Positions 30,321-39,821 of a stretch of 64,000 bases of DNA are shown here, piece by piece. Location: the NCBI RefSeq assembly GCF_014322765.1, contig NZ_JAASTZ010000007.1:1-64000 (forward strand), in the 5' to 3' direction. The stretch's first letter is position 1. Every line of letters begins with the position of its first letter. The notes below the pieces were generated by a model. The model ran no database searches. It was not told where the DNA came from and saw only the letters and a program-made list of their open reading frames with translations. This stretch comes from Listeria immobilis. GTDB lineage: Bacteria > Bacillota > Bacilli > Lactobacillales > Listeriaceae. The position numbers and the translations under genes are program-made.

Positions 30321-30779
30321 TTATATATGCTCTTTTCGTTCGCGAAAGGTACGTATACTATGATTGAAAACTTCGGATAGCATTAAACCAGCTGCGATAG
30401 CTCCAGCGACGATGGTGACTTGCACAGAAATACCAATTGCTTCCGTATAATTACCGAGCACAAAATTGCGTACAGCTTGATAAGCAAGTCCTCCAGGAAC
30501 AAGTGGTACAATACCAGGAACATTAAAAATGGTGATGGGCATTTTTTTGTATTTAGCAAAAATGTGACTAAGTACAGCAACTACAAATGCGCCTGCTAGA
30601 GTAGATGCACCAATTCCAGAATCCGTTTGAAGTAAAGTCCAATAAGCCATCCAACCAAATGTTCCAGTAATACCACAAGCATTTAGCGCTCTTTTTGGTA
30701 CATTTGTAATAATCGCAAAGGTTACTGTGGCTATATAACTAAGTATTAATTGAGTGATAATTGTCCAAACTAAATCCAT
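30321..30779 (-). CDS. ThrE-type exporter, small subunit (threonine/serine exporter family)
   Basis: 152 residues with about four or five helices, matching the short membrane half of split ThrE/YjjP-YjjB-type amino-acid or dicarboxylate exporters. FNVPGIVPLVPGGLAYQAV is the family motif, mirrored in the partner by GVMPLVPGVPITNAVRD. The start at 30779 follows AAAGGAGG; a longer frame is not needed. Second gene of a two-gene operon, starting 13 bases after the larger subunit ends. Confidence 0.82.
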   Translation of the reverse strand: MDLVWTIITQLILSYIATVTFAIITNVPKRALNACGITGTFGWMAYWTLLQTDSGIGASTLAGAFVVAVLSHIFAKYKKMPITIFNVPGIVPLVPGGLAYQAVRNFVLGNYTEAIGISVQVTIVAGAIAAGLMLSEVFNHSIRTFRERKEHI

Positions 30780-30792
30780 TTTGGAGCCTCCT

Positions 30793-31545
30793 TTACATGA
30801 AAAAGCGGAAAACAACCGCTATTCCAATTCCAATTGCGCAAGAAGTAAGAAGCGCTTCTGTACCACGTGCCATTCCACTTAGTAGGTGACCAGCAATTAA
30901 ATCTCGTACGGCATTAGTAATGGGAACCCCAGGAACAAGTGGCATCACACCACCGATAATCATCTTATCCAAATTAATTCCTAGTCCAATCGAAATCGTG
31001 AACACAGCCAATAAGCCTACTGTCAATGAAGCTAAAAATTCAGCTAGAAATTTTACCTTCATAAAAATTTGTGTATAGTGAAAAATAATAAATCCAATAG
31101 CACCAATCAAGCAAGTGGGGATAAAATCAACCCAGCTACCGCCGAAAATAATCATTAATGAACCACTAACAAGTGATGCAGCAAGAATTTGCAACCATAG
31201 CGGGAAATGACGAACATCTGCATCTAAATTAGTGAGTTGGGTATGTAATTCTTTTAAGGTAATTCTTTTTTCGGCAAAATCCCTAGATAATTCATTGACT
31301 AACGACACTTTTTCTAAATTAATTGTTCTAGTTGGGATTTGCTGTAACTGCACATTTCGTTCTCCTTCAAGCGACATAAAAATCCCTGTTGGTGTCACAA
31401 AGCTAATCCCTTTTTTGCTACTAGCAATATTTGCAATCCGGTTCATCGTATCTTCCACACGGTACATTTCTGCGCCGCTTTCCATCATGATTCTACCTGC
31501 CATTAAACATGTTTCAAGCAAATAATCAGTTGTTTCATTATTCAA
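30793..31545 (-). CDS. ThrE-type exporter, large subunit
   Basis: 250 residues. A cytoplasmic N-terminal domain with the ThrE motif AGRIMMESGAEMYRVEDTMNRIA is followed by about five helices with GGVMPLVPGVPITNAVRDLIAG. Together with the next gene it should form the exporter; substrates are uncertain (Thr/Ser in Corynebacterium, succinate-like acids for YjjPB). The TTG at 31545 is 7 bases from GGAGGTG and is preferred over the upstream ATG at 31596. Confidence 0.82.
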   Translation of the reverse strand: MNNETTDYLLETCLMAGRIMMESGAEMYRVEDTMNRIANIASSKKGISFVTPTGIFMSLEGERNVQLQQIPTRTINLEKVSLVNELSRDFAEKRITLKELHTQLTNLDADVRHFPLWLQILAASLVSGSLMIIFGGSWVDFIPTCLIGAIGFIIFHYTQIFMKVKFLAEFLASLTVGLLAVFTISIGLGINLDKMIIGGVMPLVPGVPITNAVRDLIAGHLLSGMARGTEALLTSCAIGIGIAVVFRFFM

Positions 31546-31711
31546 TTCTGAGGCACCTCCAAACCATGTATTACCTCCTAATCGTAACCCAATCAAATCA
31601 AAAATTCTAGTAAGAAGGATGTTTTTATGGAATTAACGATTGTTTAGATGTTATTTGGGGTAAATATTTGATAGTATGTTAGATAAACAAGTAGAAAAGG
31701 TAGGAGATAAT

Positions 31712-31918
31712 TTGGCTAATATTGAATATGAAATTATCGAAGAAATCGGTGTACTATCCGAAAATGCACGTGGTTGGCGAAAAGAATTAAATCGAATTAG
31801 TTGGAATGGTCGTCCAGTTAAATATGATATTCGCGACTGGGCAGAAGACCATGAAAAAATGGGAAAAGGGATTACACTAACTGATGAAGAAGCAGAAGTA
31901 TTAAAAAAACTGTTATAA
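31712..31918 (+). CDS. YdbC-like protein (PC4-related single-strand binding fold)
   Basis: 68 residues. The sequence IGVLSENARGWRKELNRISWNGRPVKYDIRDWAEDHEKMGKG matches the YdbC family, whose Lactococcus member adopts a PC4-like fold and binds single-stranded DNA. The TTG at 31712 with GGTAGGAG upstream gives the usual family length; an ATG at 31676 adds an unsupported extension. It starts an apparent two-gene unit with the hydrolase 18 bases downstream. Confidence 0.82.
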   Translation: MANIEYEIIEEIGVLSENARGWRKELNRISWNGRPVKYDIRDWAEDHEKMGKGITLTDEEAEVLKKLL

Positions 31919-31936
31919 AGACGAGGCTGGTGTAAA

Positions 31937-32617
31937 ATGAGAATGTACGCTTATGATATTTATGAACCAATTGGTAGAAAAGAAGGAGAAACATTTCCGG
32001 TAATATTTGGAATTCATGGTTTTGGTGGAGATGAGCTAGATATGGCCGGAAGATTAGAGTTATTAATGGATCGTTTTGTCGTTGTTTCTTTACGCGGAGA
32101 TATAGAATATGGACCTAGCTTCGGGTTTTATCATATGGTTACAGAAGGAGACCCAAATACACATGAAATTGATGATACAAGTATTCGGGTGGCACAATTC
32201 ATTGATAATATTTGTGAACAATATAAATCCATTGATAAAGATCAAATTTTCCTTGCCGGCTTTGATCAAGGAGCCATTTTAACGACATCGATTTTGCATA
32301 GTTATGGTGGGCAATACAAAGCTGCAGCCATTTTGAGCGGTCGCTTGCTTCCAATTTTGGAAGATAGACCTGCCAATTTATTGCTGAAAAATAAACGTAT
32401 TTTTATAGGTCATGGTTTAGAAGATGCAGTTATTCAAGTGAATGAAGCGGATAAACTTGCTACATTTTTTAGTAATATAGGTTGTGATGTGGAAAAACAT
32501 CGCTACTTTATTGGTCATAATATCAATGAAGCGGAGGAAGATGATTTATATGATTGGTTTGAAAGTTTTCTTCCAAATCAATCCGTTAAAAATAAAACAG
32601 AAAAACAACATCCATAA
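31937..32617 (+). CDS. Carboxylesterase-like alpha/beta hydrolase with Asp at the nucleophile position
   Basis: 226 residues, resembling YpfH/phospholipase-carboxylesterases. In those the nucleophile elbow reads G-F-S-Q-G; here it is GFDQG, so Asp110 replaces the serine. The other triad members appear in place: Asp163 in GHGLEDAVI and His194 in FIGHNINE. Either it uses an Asp nucleophile, as haloalkane dehalogenases and epoxide hydrolases do, or it is a non-catalytic relative. Homologue of lmo0580 by position. Substrate unknown. Confidence 0.8.
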   Translation: MRMYAYDIYEPIGRKEGETFPVIFGIHGFGGDELDMAGRLELLMDRFVVVSLRGDIEYGPSFGFYHMVTEGDPNTHEIDDTSIRVAQFIDNICEQYKSIDKDQIFLAGFDQGAILTTSILHSYGGQYKAAAILSGRLLPILEDRPANLLLKNKRIFIGHGLEDAVIQVNEADKLATFFSNIGCDVEKHRYFIGHNINEAEEDDLYDWFESFLPNQSVKNKTEKQHP

Positions 32618-32673
32618 TAAAAAAGTGGTGTTAGCTAGTTAAAACTGATATAACGACAATACTATTCAAATAA

Positions 32674-32712
32674 AAAACAAGTCTCTTGATACAAAAGGCT
32701 TGTTTTTTATTT
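32674..32712 (+). terminator. Terminator after the hydrolase gene
   Basis: AAAAAACAAG pairs with CTTGTTTTTT across about 17 bases, followed by ATTTG. The rest of the 294-base gap to the next gene is AT-rich; a degenerate cre-like TGTAAGCGATTCA lies near 32853 before the next gene. Confidence 0.65.
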
Positions 32713-32911
32713 GAAAAATTATGAAAAACTATTACTGCGATGGATAAATCAAAATAATTCAAAAGTGGTTAAAAACGCCATCTAAAGGAATATTCTGTTG
32801 GATAAATATGGAAAATAATGAAATCAATTGGAATAAAATGAAAAAATATGATTGTAAGCGATTCATTTATATGATATGCTTATCTCATCTTAAAAATATG
32901 GAGGGAAATAA

Positions 32912-33847
32912 ATGAAATTAGCGACAAGAATTAATTCATTTTTACCAGTATATGAAAATGATTTAAAAAAAGTACTAGAACAGTTTAAACAATTAGGTTT
33001 AGGATATGTAGATTTGAACTACCCAGAGCATATTGAAAAATTTGAAGCTTCTGAAATTAAAACAATGATGGAAGCGCATGATTTAAAGTTAAACGGTGTA
33101 GCATTACGCTTTCGTGGAGAATTTATAAATGGAGAACTGGGAAATGCTGATGCAAAAATTTCAGCACATGCATTAGAACTTTGTAAAAATGCCGCTGATT
33201 ATTGCCGTAATGCAGGAGGAAAAGTGGTGACTATTTGGTTAGGGTTTGATGGCTTCGATTATAGCTTTCAAATTAATTACCAAAAAGTTTGGAACCAAAT
33301 TAGAGATGCTTTCATTGAAATTGCAGACTATGCGCCAGATTTGAAAATTAGCATTGAATATAAACCATTTCAACCGAGAGCATATGCTTTTATTGACAGT
33401 ATGGGGCTAGCTGGAATGATGTTAAATGAAATTAACCGAGATAATGTGGGTGTTACACTAGATTATTGTCATATGTTAATGAAACATGAGAATCCTGCTT
33501 TTGCTGCTGAAATTTTTGGGAGTCGAGATAAATTATTTGGTATTCACCTAAATGATGGATACGGCTTAAATGATGATGGCTTAATGATTGGTTCTGCAAC
33601 TCCTTTTAAAACACTAGAATTCTTGTATTATATTAGAAAACATCAATATGATGGCGTTATTTATTTTGATACCTTCCCAGTAATCGAAAATGCTACTAAG
33701 GAATGTGAACAAAATATTCGAATGATCACACAACTTAATAAGATGATTGATCAGGTGGGATTAAACCATATTCAAACGATAATTGATAAAAATGATGCAA
33801 TTGAAGCTAATCAACTAATGCTTGAATTTTTAACTAGCTCTAATTAA
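32912..33847 (+). CDS. Sugar phosphate isomerase/epimerase (xylose isomerase-like TIM barrel)
   Basis: 311 residues of the AP-endonuclease-2/IolE-like TIM-barrel family. Metal-binding positions are visible in ISIEYKPFQPR (Glu), VTLDYCHMLMKHENP (Asp, His), LFGIHLNDGYG (His, Asp) and VIYFDTFP (Asp). First gene of a sugar operon with PTS EIIBC and EIIA genes, so it probably acts on the sugar phosphate delivered by that PTS. Substrate unknown. Confidence 0.8.
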   Translation: MKLATRINSFLPVYENDLKKVLEQFKQLGLGYVDLNYPEHIEKFEASEIKTMMEAHDLKLNGVALRFRGEFINGELGNADAKISAHALELCKNAADYCRNAGGKVVTIWLGFDGFDYSFQINYQKVWNQIRDAFIEIADYAPDLKISIEYKPFQPRAYAFIDSMGLAGMMLNEINRDNVGVTLDYCHMLMKHENPAFAAEIFGSRDKLFGIHLNDGYGLNDDGLMIGSATPFKTLEFLYYIRKHQYDGVIYFDTFPVIENATKECEQNIRMITQLNKMIDQVGLNHIQTIIDKNDAIEANQLMLEFLTSSN

Positions 33848-33876
33848 TAAATACTACTAAAAAGGATGTGGACAGA

Positions 33877-35247
33877 ATGGATTATAAATTAATGGCAAAA
33901 GAAATTCTCGAACATATTGGTGGAGCAGAAAATATTGCTAATATGACGCATTGTGCTACTAGGCTAAGGTTAACATTGAAAGATTCTTCCAAGGCAAATG
34001 ATGAAAAAGTGAAAAATATTGATGGCGTTATTAATGTCGTAAATAAAGCTGGTCAATATCAACTACTTATTGGAACAGAAGTACCTAAGCTATATGATGA
34101 ATTTGAAAGTTTGGTTAAAGGAACTGGAAATTTAGAACCAAATGATAATAATGATTCTTCTGAAAGTGTGATAAGTAAGATTTTCTCTTCTGTTTCAGCA
34201 ATTTTTGCCCCATTATTACCAGCACTTGCAGGTTCGGGAATTTTACGTGGTTTATTAATTTTATGTGTACAATTGGGATGGATTAGTGAAGACAGTGGAA
34301 CATATACGATTATATATGCAACAAGTATGAGCGTATTTTATTTCTTACCTGTGTTACTTGCATTTACTTCTGCAAGACGTTTTGGAGCAAGTCCGTATCT
34401 TTCTGCGTTAATTGGAGCAGCTTTAATCCATCCAGATTTTATTGGATTATTAGGTAATGCAGGGAATGGAGCAACAACAGAATTCTTTGGTATACCAGTA
34501 GTTTTAATGAATTATAATTCGACAGTAGTTCCCATTATTTTATCTATCTGGGCATTTTCCTATCTATATAAATTTCTTGATAAAAAAGTTCCAGAAAACC
34601 TTAAGCTAGTAGTTATTCCTCTCATATCATTAGCTATTATGGTTCCTTTAACTGTCATTATTATTGGACCAATTGGTGTTTATAGTGGAGAACTAGTGGC
34701 AAATGGCGTTAACTGGTTAATAGAAAGAAGTAGTATTTTAACTGGGATCCTTGTTGGTGGAGGTTGGAGTGTTCTAGTAAGTTTAGGTATTCACTGGGCA
34801 GTTAATCCAATTATGATTAATAATATTTCTACGTACGGATTTGATTATATCGTACCTTTCACATTTGCATGTAACTTTGCTGTAATGGGAACAACAATCG
34901 GCGTTTATTTAAAAGCTAAAAATTCCCAATTACGTAGTTTTGCAATGACTGGTTTTATTACAATCGCACTATCTGCTATTATTGAAGCCACATTATTCGG
35001 GCTTTTAGTAAAAAATAAAAAGTTATTTTTAGCTCAAATTATTGGTGGGGCAGCCGGTGGAGCCTATTTAGGGCTGATGCAAGTTGTGGCAAATTCTTTT
35101 GTATTCGGTAGTGTTATCACTTTACCAGCATTTTTCGGTGATAACTCAACTAATTTCATCCAAGCAATTATTGGTCTACTGATAGCAATGATGGTTTCGA
35201 TGATACTAGCCTATATATTTACAAATAGAGAAGAAAAACTTGCTTAG
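33877..35247 (+). CDS. PTS EIIBC of the glucose/beta-glucoside/sucrose superfamily
   Basis: 456 residues. The N-terminal IIB domain has the phosphocysteine Cys26 in MTHCATRLRL; the IIC domain from about residue 100 has around ten helices. The EIIA gene is separate. A GTG at 33868 lies within the ribosome site, so ATG 33877 is used. Transport substrate is not evident; pairing with a TIM-barrel isomerase instead of a phosphoglycosidase is unusual for this subfamily. Confidence 0.88.
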   Translation: MDYKLMAKEILEHIGGAENIANMTHCATRLRLTLKDSSKANDEKVKNIDGVINVVNKAGQYQLLIGTEVPKLYDEFESLVKGTGNLEPNDNNDSSESVISKIFSSVSAIFAPLLPALAGSGILRGLLILCVQLGWISEDSGTYTIIYATSMSVFYFLPVLLAFTSARRFGASPYLSALIGAALIHPDFIGLLGNAGNGATTEFFGIPVVLMNYNSTVVPIILSIWAFSYLYKFLDKKVPENLKLVVIPLISLAIMVPLTVIIIGPIGVYSGELVANGVNWLIERSSILTGILVGGGWSVLVSLGIHWAVNPIMINNISTYGFDYIVPFTFACNFAVMGTTIGVYLKAKNSQLRSFAMTGFITIALSAIIEATLFGLLVKNKKLFLAQIIGGAAGGAYLGLMQVVANSFVFGSVITLPAFFGDNSTNFIQAIIGLLIAMMVSMILAYIFTNREEKLA

Positions 35248-35279
35248 AATATATCGATATTTAAAGGAGTAGGAGCAGT

Positions 35280-35741
35280 TTGAAATTTTTTAAGAAAAAA
35301 ACAATTATCTATTCTCCAGCAAATGGAGTCATTAAAACAATTGATCAAGTAGAAGATGAAATTTTTTCTTCTAAAGCTTTGGGAGACGGTTTTGCCCTGG
35401 AAACAACCGAAAAAAGTATCTATTCCCCAGTTGAAGGAGAAATTACTTCTATCTTCCCAACTAAACATGCTATCTCTATTAAAACAGCAGCTGGTTTAGA
35501 GATATTAATCCATATTGGAATTGATACAGTAGAACTAAATGGCGAGGGCTTTACAATGAAAGTGGCAGAAGGAGACAAAGTTAGTAAAGATACAGAATTA
35601 GTTGCAGTAGATTTCCCATATTTGGAATCAAAAGGAAAAGATACAGATGTACTAATTATTTTCACAAATTTAAAAGATAGTTCACTTAGCGTCACAGAAG
35701 GAGATTCATTTTTAAAACAGGAAATAGGAATGGTTAAATAA
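35280..35741 (+). CDS. PTS EIIA, glucose type
   Basis: 153 residues, Crr/IIA-Glc fold. The phosphorylated His78 is in ILIHIGIDTVELNG and the second active-site His63 is in FPTKHAISI. The TTG start follows AGGAGTAGGAG. It hands phosphate from HPr to the adjacent EIIBC. Confidence 0.88.
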   Translation: MKFFKKKTIIYSPANGVIKTIDQVEDEIFSSKALGDGFALETTEKSIYSPVEGEITSIFPTKHAISIKTAAGLEILIHIGIDTVELNGEGFTMKVAEGDKVSKDTELVAVDFPYLESKGKDTDVLIIFTNLKDSSLSVTEGDSFLKQEIGMVK

Positions 35742-35748
35742 AATCTAT

Positions 35749-35792
35749 CAAAGCTACGAAAAACGTTCAAAGGTTTTTCGTAGCTTTTTTGT
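35749..35792 (+). terminator. Terminator after EIIA
   Basis: AAGCTACGAAAAAC pairs with GTTTTTCGTAGCTT (one unpaired region TTCAAAG), followed by TTTTGT. Separates the PTS genes from the DeoR gene. Confidence 0.85.
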
Positions 35793-35882
35793 ATTTGGAT
35801 AAAATTGAAAAATAGTGATAAAATATAATTAAATATAAAATTTAATGACATTATAAAGAGATGGCTATTTTTGGAGGTATAT

Positions 35883-36635
35883 ATGATTCCCTATGAAAGG
35901 CAAGAAAGAATTATCGCATTTTTAGAAACAAAAGAAATTATAAAGATTGATGAATTGCAAAAAGTTATTCCTAATATTTCTATATCCACTTTAAGAAGAG
36001 ATTTAAAAGAACTGGAAAAGTTAGGAAAAGTAAATATGCTTATTGGTGGTGCTGTCAAACTATCCTCAAGTACGAGCGAATTACCAATTTCTGCTAAAAG
36101 TATAATTCAAACAGAACAAAAAGAAATCATCGCCAGTTTAGCTGCAAGAGAAATTAATGATGGTGATGTTATTTATTTGGATTCAGGTTCAACTTGTACG
36201 GCATTACTAAACAAAATTTTGGATAAAAAAATAAGCATTTTTACTACCAATACCAGCATTTTTAATATATCCACAGAAATACGTGCGGAAATCACTATTT
36301 TAGGCGGAAGATATAGCCCATTTATCTCTTCTATTAACGGTCCATTAACAGATAGTAATATCCAACTTTTTAATTTTGATAAAGCTTTTTTAGGAGCAAA
36401 TGGGGTTGATATCGTTCGCGGTGTAAGTACACCAACTTTAACAGAAGCCAACAAGAAAAAAGAAATTTTAAAAGCCGCAAAAAAAGCATTTTTACTTTGC
36501 GACAGCTCAAAAATACATAAATCATCTGCCGTAAAAGCATTTGAGCTAAATGAAGTCACTTTAATAACGGACCAATATGACAAAGATATAGCCGAATTAA
36601 CAAGTTTAATTGCCCCAGAGAGTGGAATAAATTAA
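35883..36635 (+). CDS. DeoR-family transcriptional regulator
   Basis: 250 residues. N-terminal DeoR helix-turn-helix (RQERIIAFLETKEIIKIDELQKV, SISTLRRDLKELEKLG) and C-terminal sugar-phosphate sensor with DVIYLDSGSTCTALL and KAAKKAFLLCDSSKI. TTG 35871 overlaps the ribosome site, so ATG 35883 is chosen. It probably controls the upstream isomerase-PTS genes, with the phosphosugar as effector. Confidence 0.88.
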   Translation: MIPYERQERIIAFLETKEIIKIDELQKVIPNISISTLRRDLKELEKLGKVNMLIGGAVKLSSSTSELPISAKSIIQTEQKEIIASLAAREINDGDVIYLDSGSTCTALLNKILDKKISIFTTNTSIFNISTEIRAEITILGGRYSPFISSINGPLTDSNIQLFNFDKAFLGANGVDIVRGVSTPTLTEANKKKEILKAAKKAFLLCDSSKIHKSSAVKAFELNEVTLITDQYDKDIAELTSLIAPESGIN

Positions 36636-36719
36636 TAATAAAAATTTTAAATTACCTTACAAAAAGTCTAAACATAAAATTGATATTATTAGTACTCTTT
36701 AAAAAGGGGGAAGTGGAAA

Positions 36720-37364
36720 ATGTATGGTATAAAAAAACACACACTATCTGCTAAAATATTTATTTTAATTGCGCAATTGTGCTATTTAGGCATAGCTGTT
36801 TTCTTATTTAATCATTGGCAAACAGATACTATCATTCGTAATAGTATTTACTTTTGCTTAATAATTGTCTTTATACGTCTAAATGGAATGATGTTTTTAT
36901 GGCTTCCACGAGGGATAAGCTGGAAAGAAGCCACTGGGAATAGTATTGCTTTTGGTTTGTATTACTTAGGTTTTCCATTATTTGCTATTTTCGGACCTCA
37001 AAATATTCAGCCAATTGTATATATATTAGGGATAGTGCTATTTATTGTTGGTAGCCTACTTAATACTGTGTCTGAACTATTAAGAAAACCATTTAAAGAT
37101 GATCCAGCTAATAAAGGAAAACTATACACAAAAGGTTTATTTCGATATGCAATTCATATCAACTATTTAGGCGATATTCTTTGGGTGGCTGGTTTTGCAT
37201 TACTTACCTTTAATTGGTGGGCATTGTTGATACCAATAGGTTTAACCTGTCTATTTATATTTTCTTATATACCCAATGCTAACAACTATTTACGTCAAAA
37301 ATACGGAAAACAATTTGAAATTTATGAGAAAACAACGAAACAATTATTTCCATTTATTTGGTAA
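36720..37364 (+). CDS. Membrane protein of the DUF1295/isoprenylcysteine methyltransferase-like group
   Basis: 214 residues with about six helices. The C-terminal part KGKLYTKGLFRYAIHINYLGDILWVAGFALL followed by a helix and YLRQKYGKQFEIYEKTTKQLFPFIW matches the ICMT/steroid-reductase C-terminal pattern (the H-x-N-Y-L-G core). A paralogue of the same class is at 53520. Function unknown; the family includes membrane methyltransferases and reductases. Confidence 0.7.
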   Translation: MYGIKKHTLSAKIFILIAQLCYLGIAVFLFNHWQTDTIIRNSIYFCLIIVFIRLNGMMFLWLPRGISWKEATGNSIAFGLYYLGFPLFAIFGPQNIQPIVYILGIVLFIVGSLLNTVSELLRKPFKDDPANKGKLYTKGLFRYAIHINYLGDILWVAGFALLTFNWWALLIPIGLTCLFIFSYIPNANNYLRQKYGKQFEIYEKTTKQLFPFIW

Positions 37365-37569
37365 TATTTTTGGTTCTTAGAAATGAATAGATTTTAACTG
37401 ACATAACCAAAAAAGCTAGAATAATACCAAATCGGGAATTTAACCGCAATGTTTTATCAAAAATAAAGTGAGCAAACTATTTGAAAATCAGTAGGGTCAT
37501 CTGTCCTATTTGTTACATAGACAGGTTTATATTTTGCGTTAATTATTTGGAATGAATGGAGATAAATAT

Positions 37570-39240
37570 ATGAAAATAGTCATTATAGGATCAGTAGCTG
37601 CTGGGACAAGTGTTGCTGCAAAAGCAAGAAGAAATACAGAAGAAGCAGAAATTGTTGTATACGAACAAGATAAAGATATTTCTTATTCAGTCTGTGGAAT
37701 TCCTTATTATATAGGCGGAGAAGTTGAGTCGATGGATACGTTGACACCAAGAGATGCCGCATGGTTTCAAAAACGATATAATGTGGCTATTTTTACCGAA
37801 CATCAGGTACAGAAAATTTATCCTCAACAAAAGAAATTAGCGATATTAAATGTAAAAACAGGAGAGATTTTGCATGATTCATATGACGAGTTAGTGCTTG
37901 CAACCGGAGCAAAGCCTGTTATACCAGAAGTCTTTAAAAAATATTCTGAAACGACGAATCTTTTTCAAGTTAGAAATATTCAAGATACTGCTAAAATAGA
38001 TCAATTTATGAAAGAAAAACGACCCAAAAAAGCCCTAATTATGGGGGCAGGATTTATTGGACTAGAGATGGCAGAACAATTGAGTTTGCAAAATATCGAA
38101 GTGACAATCTTGCAACGAGGCAACCAAATTTTGAAACATCTAGATAAAGATATGGCTTTTCGCGTGCAAAAAGTATTAACGCAAGCAGGTGTGGAGGTTA
38201 TTTTAAATACTACTGTGGAAAAAGTAAGTTTAACACCATATGGAAAACAAATTTCTGCTGTATGGGATAATCAACAAAAAGAGTACCAAACAGATATGAT
38301 AATTTTAGCGGCTGGAGTTATGCCTAATACAGATTTAATAGCGGAAACGGGTATTGAACTTGGTATTTCTAAGGCAATTTCCGTGGATGAACAGATGCAA
38401 ACGAATATTCCTCATATTTCCGCTGTTGGAGATGTGGCAGAAAGCTATTCATTGATCACGGGAAAACCATTGTATCGTCCATTAGGTTCAACAGCCAATA
38501 AGATGGGACGTATTGCTGGGGATAGTTTAACGGGCGGCTCACTAAAACATCAAGGCATTCTTGGAACAGGAATTATTCGTGTTTTTGATACAGCAGTTGC
38601 ATACACAGGTTTAACAGAACAGGAAGCACATGAAGAAGGCATTGATATAGAAGTATTGTACAATATAAAACCAGATAAGGCAGACTATCTAGGTGGGAAA
38701 GAATTAACAATTAAAGCAATTGCTGCTAAAGAATCAGGGCGTATTTTAGGTGCTCAAATAATTGGGACAAGTGGGGTGGATAAAAGAATCGACGTGCTTG
38801 CCACAGCGATTACTTTTAAAGCAACAGCAGCAGATTTATTTCACTTAGATTTAGCCTATGCGCCACCATTTGCAACAACGAAAGATCCCATTTTATATAC
38901 TGGTATGGCTTTGAATAACGCACTAAATGATAATCCGCTTATAACTCCAGAAGCGCTCATTCAAAAACAAAACAATGGCGAAAAAATGCAAATTATTGAT
39001 ACAAGATCTAAAAAACAATTCGAAAAATCCGCAGTTAAAGGTGCTATTCATATTCCATTAGCTGAATTACGTGAAAAGATTACCTCTCTTGATGCAAATT
39101 TGCCAACCATAACATATTGTAATAAAGGAGTAACTGGGAATGCAGCCCAAAATATACTTCGGAATAATGGTTTTAGTGAAGTTTATAATTTATCGGGAGG
39201 AAATAAAAATTACCAATTATATGTGGAGTCAATGAGATGA
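37570..39240 (+). CDS. CoA-disulfide reductase with C-terminal rhodanese domain
   Basis: 556 residues. N-terminal FAD domain with VIIGSVAAGTS, redox-active Cys42 in SYSVCGIPYYIGG, a second Rossmann fold LIMGAGFIGLEMAEQ and a dimerisation domain; the C-terminal rhodanese domain (about residues 460-556) has Cys517 in TYCNKGVTGNAA. Such CoADR-Rhd fusions reduce CoA disulfide, persulfide or polysulfide with NAD(P)H. ATG 37570 follows TGGAGATAA. The 205-base upstream gap shows nothing I can name. Confidence 0.9.
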   Translation: MKIVIIGSVAAGTSVAAKARRNTEEAEIVVYEQDKDISYSVCGIPYYIGGEVESMDTLTPRDAAWFQKRYNVAIFTEHQVQKIYPQQKKLAILNVKTGEILHDSYDELVLATGAKPVIPEVFKKYSETTNLFQVRNIQDTAKIDQFMKEKRPKKALIMGAGFIGLEMAEQLSLQNIEVTILQRGNQILKHLDKDMAFRVQKVLTQAGVEVILNTTVEKVSLTPYGKQISAVWDNQQKEYQTDMIILAAGVMPNTDLIAETGIELGISKAISVDEQMQTNIPHISAVGDVAESYSLITGKPLYRPLGSTANKMGRIAGDSLTGGSLKHQGILGTGIIRVFDTAVAYTGLTEQEAHEEGIDIEVLYNIKPDKADYLGGKELTIKAIAAKESGRILGAQIIGTSGVDKRIDVLATAITFKATAADLFHLDLAYAPPFATTKDPILYTGMALNNALNDNPLITPEALIQKQNNGEKMQIIDTRSKKQFEKSAVKGAIHIPLAELREKITSLDANLPTITYCNKGVTGNAAQNILRNNGFSEVYNLSGGNKNYQLYVESMR

Positions 39241-39498
39241 TGGAATGGAAATTTCCTCCCAAATAAAAACAGTATTAGTTGCTGGTTTTATCAGATGTCT
39301 TACTTCTTTATCCATAGAAAACCACCTGGGTGGAAATTGATCGAGAATCTGCACCTCCAGTTTAATTATAAAGGGTATGGAACGGATACATTTGGTAGGA
39401 AGGCTAATGCGAATAGTTCAACAAAACCAAGCAGAGCAAGAAGTAATAGTTTGGTTTTATAAGTGAAAAATCATCAAAAATTAACTTATAGATTTCAG

Positions 39499-39526
39499 CC
39501 CTCACTTTTGTGGGGGTTTTTGTTTT
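39499..39526 (+). terminator. Terminator after the decayed stretch
   Basis: CCCTCAC (39499-39505) pairs with GTGGGGG (39510-39516) over a TTTT loop, then TTTTTGTTTT. It would end the CoADR transcript or that of the lost gene. Confidence 0.75.
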
Positions 39527-39678
39527 GTAAAGTAGGATGCTTTTGTGATACTTTGAAAATCACTAAATACATTACTATGTAGATAACGGTGTTTATAGCC
39601 AAAACTATTACCAAAAAAATATCAAAAAACATTTTTTCTGTTTTTTTGAAACTCCTAGTTTTAAATGGGGGGATAAGG

Positions 39679-39706
39679 TTCTGTGGGGCACAGAATTCGG
39701 TTTTTT
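39679..39706 (+). terminator. Terminator-like hairpin before the LXG promoter
   Basis: TTCTGTG pairs with CACAGAA around GGG, followed by TTCGGTTTTTT. It insulates the LXG operon from upstream transcription. Confidence 0.6.
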
Positions 39707-39821
39707 ATATTTATTTTGAGTTTACATCATGTAACATTTGAAAAACCTCCCAAATAAGAGATACAAGAATATTGTGCTGTTGGACATATTTTGACGGTTG
39801 AACATATATTAAAATTTGTGT

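Noticed and set aside
32850-32866. cre site before the TIM-barrel isomerase gene
   Set aside because: TGTAAGCGATTCA is one base too short between the halves to fit the cre consensus, so catabolite control is not claimed.
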